This document shows positions 6,448 through 7,675 of a stretch of 7,675 nt of DNA, in pieces; the stretch's first letter is position 1, and every line of letters starts with the position of its first letter. The position numbers were made by a program, and so were the translations under genes. The notes beneath the pieces were generated by a model. That model worked only from the letters and a program-made list of their open reading frames with translations. It did no database searches and had not been told where the DNA came from. The DNA lies in the NCBI GenBank assembly GCA_018667995.1, contig JABIQT010000584.1, forward strand, positions 1-7,675, given 5' to 3'. Source of the stretch: Candidatus Latescibacterota bacterium. Lineage in GTDB: Bacteria; JAAXHH01; JABIQT01.

Positions 6448-6573
6448 GTGGTTAGGATTTCCTTCGATCACGGCTTAGAGCTTTTCCCAGTACAACACCA
6501 GTTTCTTGTGGCGTGTTCGGAATATCAAGACGAAGACCTGGCTGAGAAATTCCATGGACTACAACCATTGTGC

Positions 6574-6602
6574 TTTACAAATCAACTACTCGTTTTTAGG
6601 AT
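6574..6602 (+). promoter_or_regulatory. Sigma70-like promoter for rpiA
   Basis: TTTACA (6574-6579), 17 bases, TAGGAT (6597-6602). The predicted start is near 6609, giving a leader of about 38 bases. The -10 hexamer and the spacing are the same as in the promoter at 1893-1921. Confidence 0.5.
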
Positions 6603-6646
6603 GAAAAGTGTAACCACTCGAGTTCATCCACAGAAAGGATTGTTAC

Positions 6647-7348
6647 GTGACCCATCCTCCGAATTTGAAAGAGCTTGTGGGTATCCAGGCCGCTGGTATG
6701 GTGCAGACAGATAGCGTCGTGGGCCTCGGTACCGGATCAACCGCCGTATTCATGATAAAAGAACTCGGGCGCAGGGTCAAAGAGGAGGGGCTCCAAATTG
6801 TAGGCATCCCCACATCGTTTGACTCTGATGTCCTGGCTCGGACCTGTGGAATTACAATCAGAACGCTCGATGACGTCAAGTCGATTGATATTGCCATAGA
6901 CGGTGCCGATGAAGTCGACCCAAATCGCCAACTGATCAAGGGCGGTGGCGCAGCCCACACCCGTGAGAAAATCATCGACGGATTAGCCAAAACATTCGTC
7001 GTAGTGATTGACGAGTCAAAGCTTGTGGATAGACTGGGGGCAGATTTTCCAGTCCCGGTAGAGGTAATTCCTTTCGCGCTAAACCCCGTCATGGAAGAGC
7101 TCCAGAGGATTGGTGGGAATCCGAAATTGCGTACAGGTGGTGGTAAGAAAGTCGGTCCCGTGATAACGGACCAGGGGAATATGGTCATTGACGCTTCGTT
7201 TGATACCATACCGGATCCCGGACGTCTGGAACAGACTATCAATAACATCCCGGGGGTGCTGGAGAATGGACTCTTCGTGGATCTGGCAGATGTCATTTTG
7301 ATCGGAGAAAGTGGTACGGATGGCATAGCCAGAGTACGTACAATGTGA
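6647..7348 (+). CDS. rpiA: Ribose-5-phosphate isomerase A
   Basis: A 233-residue enzyme of the non-oxidative pentose phosphate pathway, interconverting ribose 5-phosphate and ribulose 5-phosphate. All the RpiA blocks are present: GLGTGSTA (residues 26-33, phosphate binding), IPTSFDS (54-60), IDGADEV (84-90) with D85 and D88, [12 protein letters not shown] (98-109) with K98 and the general base E107, [10 protein letters not shown] (122-131), [12 protein letters not shown] (137-148), and TDQGNMVID (174-182). These correspond to the E. coli catalytic residues D81, D84, K94 and E103. Length matches the family. The stretch [17 protein letters not shown], with a short basic insertion before the TDxGN strand, resembles the cyanobacterial/archaeal-like forms more than the E. 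coli form. Start is GTG at 6647 with AAAGGA (6634-6639) seven bases before it and a good promoter upstream. It is divergent from the decarboxylase and lies 201 bases before the ccmF-like gene. Confidence 0.97.
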   Translation: MTHPPNLKELVGIQAAGMVQTDSVVGLGTGSTAVFMIKELGRRVKEEGLQIVGIPTSFDSDVLARTCGITIRTLDDVKSIDIAIDGADEVDPNRQLIKGGGAAHTREKIIDGLAKTFVVVIDESKLVDRLGADFPVPVEVIPFALNPVMEELQRIGGNPKLRTGGGKKVGPVITDQGNMVIDASFDTIPDPGRLEQTINNIPGVLENGLFVDLADVILIGESGTDGIARVRTM

Positions 7349-7549
7349 AACATTTGGGTTTGGCTTCGAAGCCCGATGCCAACATCACGGTCGCAGCATA
7401 GAAGTTGGTGGACGACCATCAGCCAGATGCTCTCTTCTGTGGTACATTTGACTTGCTCCGTCAGGCTGTATTTCTTATGTTGATTCGTCCCTAAAAATCG
7501 GCAGTACAACCCTTTCATGCAAGTATAGCAAAGGTATATATAAATCGTG

Positions 7550-7675
7550 ATGGTAGACCTCGGTTACTTCAGCATGCTGCTGGCATTTCTTACTGCAGCA
7601 TATGCGGTTGTCGCATCCGTCATCGGGGCGAGAACGCACAATGCGCAGCTTGTGGCCAGCGGTGAGCACGGTGTC
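7550..7675 (+). CDS. ccmF: CcmF-type heme lyase/cytochrome c maturation protein, N-terminus only
   Basis: An ATG at 7550 opens a frame that stays open for 42 codons to the window edge. The peptide begins MVDLGYFSMLLAFLTAAYAV and continues VVASVIGARTHN..LV.SGEHGV. This is the characteristic CcmF/NrfE/CycK N-terminus: an E/D-LG-(Y/H)-F start, a first membrane helix (about residues 5-27), then a short polar loop with (G)AR and a small-residue/hydrophobic stretch leading to helix two. CcmF attaches heme to apocytochrome c in the cytoplasmic membrane as part of the system I pathway; full proteins are about 600-660 residues. A GTG directly before the ATG (7547) is an alternative start. AAAGG (7530-7534) is 15 bases before the ATG, rather far. 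In the 201 bases upstream (7349-7549) I see no gene and no convincing promoter, so cotranscription with rpiA is possible. The call rests on a short N-terminus. Confidence 0.75.
   Translation, partial: MVDLGYFSMLLAFLTAAYAVVASVIGARTHNAQLVASGEHGV

Noticed and set aside
6352-6714. Plus-strand open frame of 120 codons spanning the decarboxylase start and the rpiA promoter
   Set aside because: It overlaps two well-supported genes in other frames and covers the rpiA promoter and RBS. The translation shows no recognisable motif.
7362-7373. Perfect 12-base palindrome GGCTTCGAAGCC just after rpiA, as a terminator
   Set aside because: As RNA it folds only as a 4-bp stem with a TCGA loop and is not followed by a T-run. 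It could be a protein site but nothing else supports one.
6643-7518. Long minus-strand open frame (291 codons) opposite rpiA
   Set aside because: It lies antisense to a fully conserved rpiA, its translation is a Ser/Thr/Pro-rich mirror without any motif, and it has no ribosome binding site. It is a shadow of rpiA codon usage.

Overview
This is a roughly 50% GC bacterial window with dense coding on both strands, short intergenic gaps and Shine-Dalgarno sites in front of most starts. It holds eight genes I accept: five complete genes of recognisable family, one complete small gene of 46 codons, and one partial gene at each edge. The mix of a YtcJ-like amidohydrolase, a formylglycine-type sulfatase, an aldo/keto reductase and a CcmF-type cytochrome c maturation protein suggests a free-living respiring heterotroph, perhaps from a marine or soil lineage that degrades many organic compounds. 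The sequence alone does not fix the phylum. I see no tRNA, rRNA, insertion sequence, CRISPR array or phage gene.

Left part (1-1980). The 3' end of an amidohydrolase gene (+) converges with a minus-strand two-gene unit. That unit is a 46-residue protein with two CxxC knuckles (1654-1794), followed by a response regulator whose C-terminal part carries another pair of CxxC motifs (942-1595). Both genes in this unit therefore encode likely Cys4 metal sites. The region upstream (1842-1921) contains two back-to-back sigma70-like promoters. The leftward one is overlapped by a perfect 8-bp inverted repeat, and the rightward one has a near-palindrome in its spacer. This is the most interesting regulatory structure in the window.

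Middle (1981-3582). The rightward promoter serves a small exported beta-rich (lipocalin-like) protein. Thirty-two bases further on, an aldo/keto reductase starts at a GTG with its own ribosome binding site; its active-site lysine position appears to be arginine. A 163-base gap with one weak hairpin follows.

Right part (3583-7675). A leftward two-gene unit encodes a group II PLP-dependent decarboxylase (6436 to 5048) and then a sulfatase without a signal peptide (5004 to 3583), 43 bases apart. Divergent from it is rpiA (ribose-5-phosphate isomerase A) with a good promoter. After a 201-base gap comes the first 42 codons of a ccmF-like gene, which runs off the window.

Functionally the genes look like separate small transcription units: amine or amino acid and sulfate ester metabolism, pentose phosphate metabolism, cytochrome c assembly, and one small signalling unit. 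No single large pathway is visible. The candidates for something undescribed are the Cys4 small protein/response regulator pair with its palindromic control region, and the decarboxylase-sulfatase pair.
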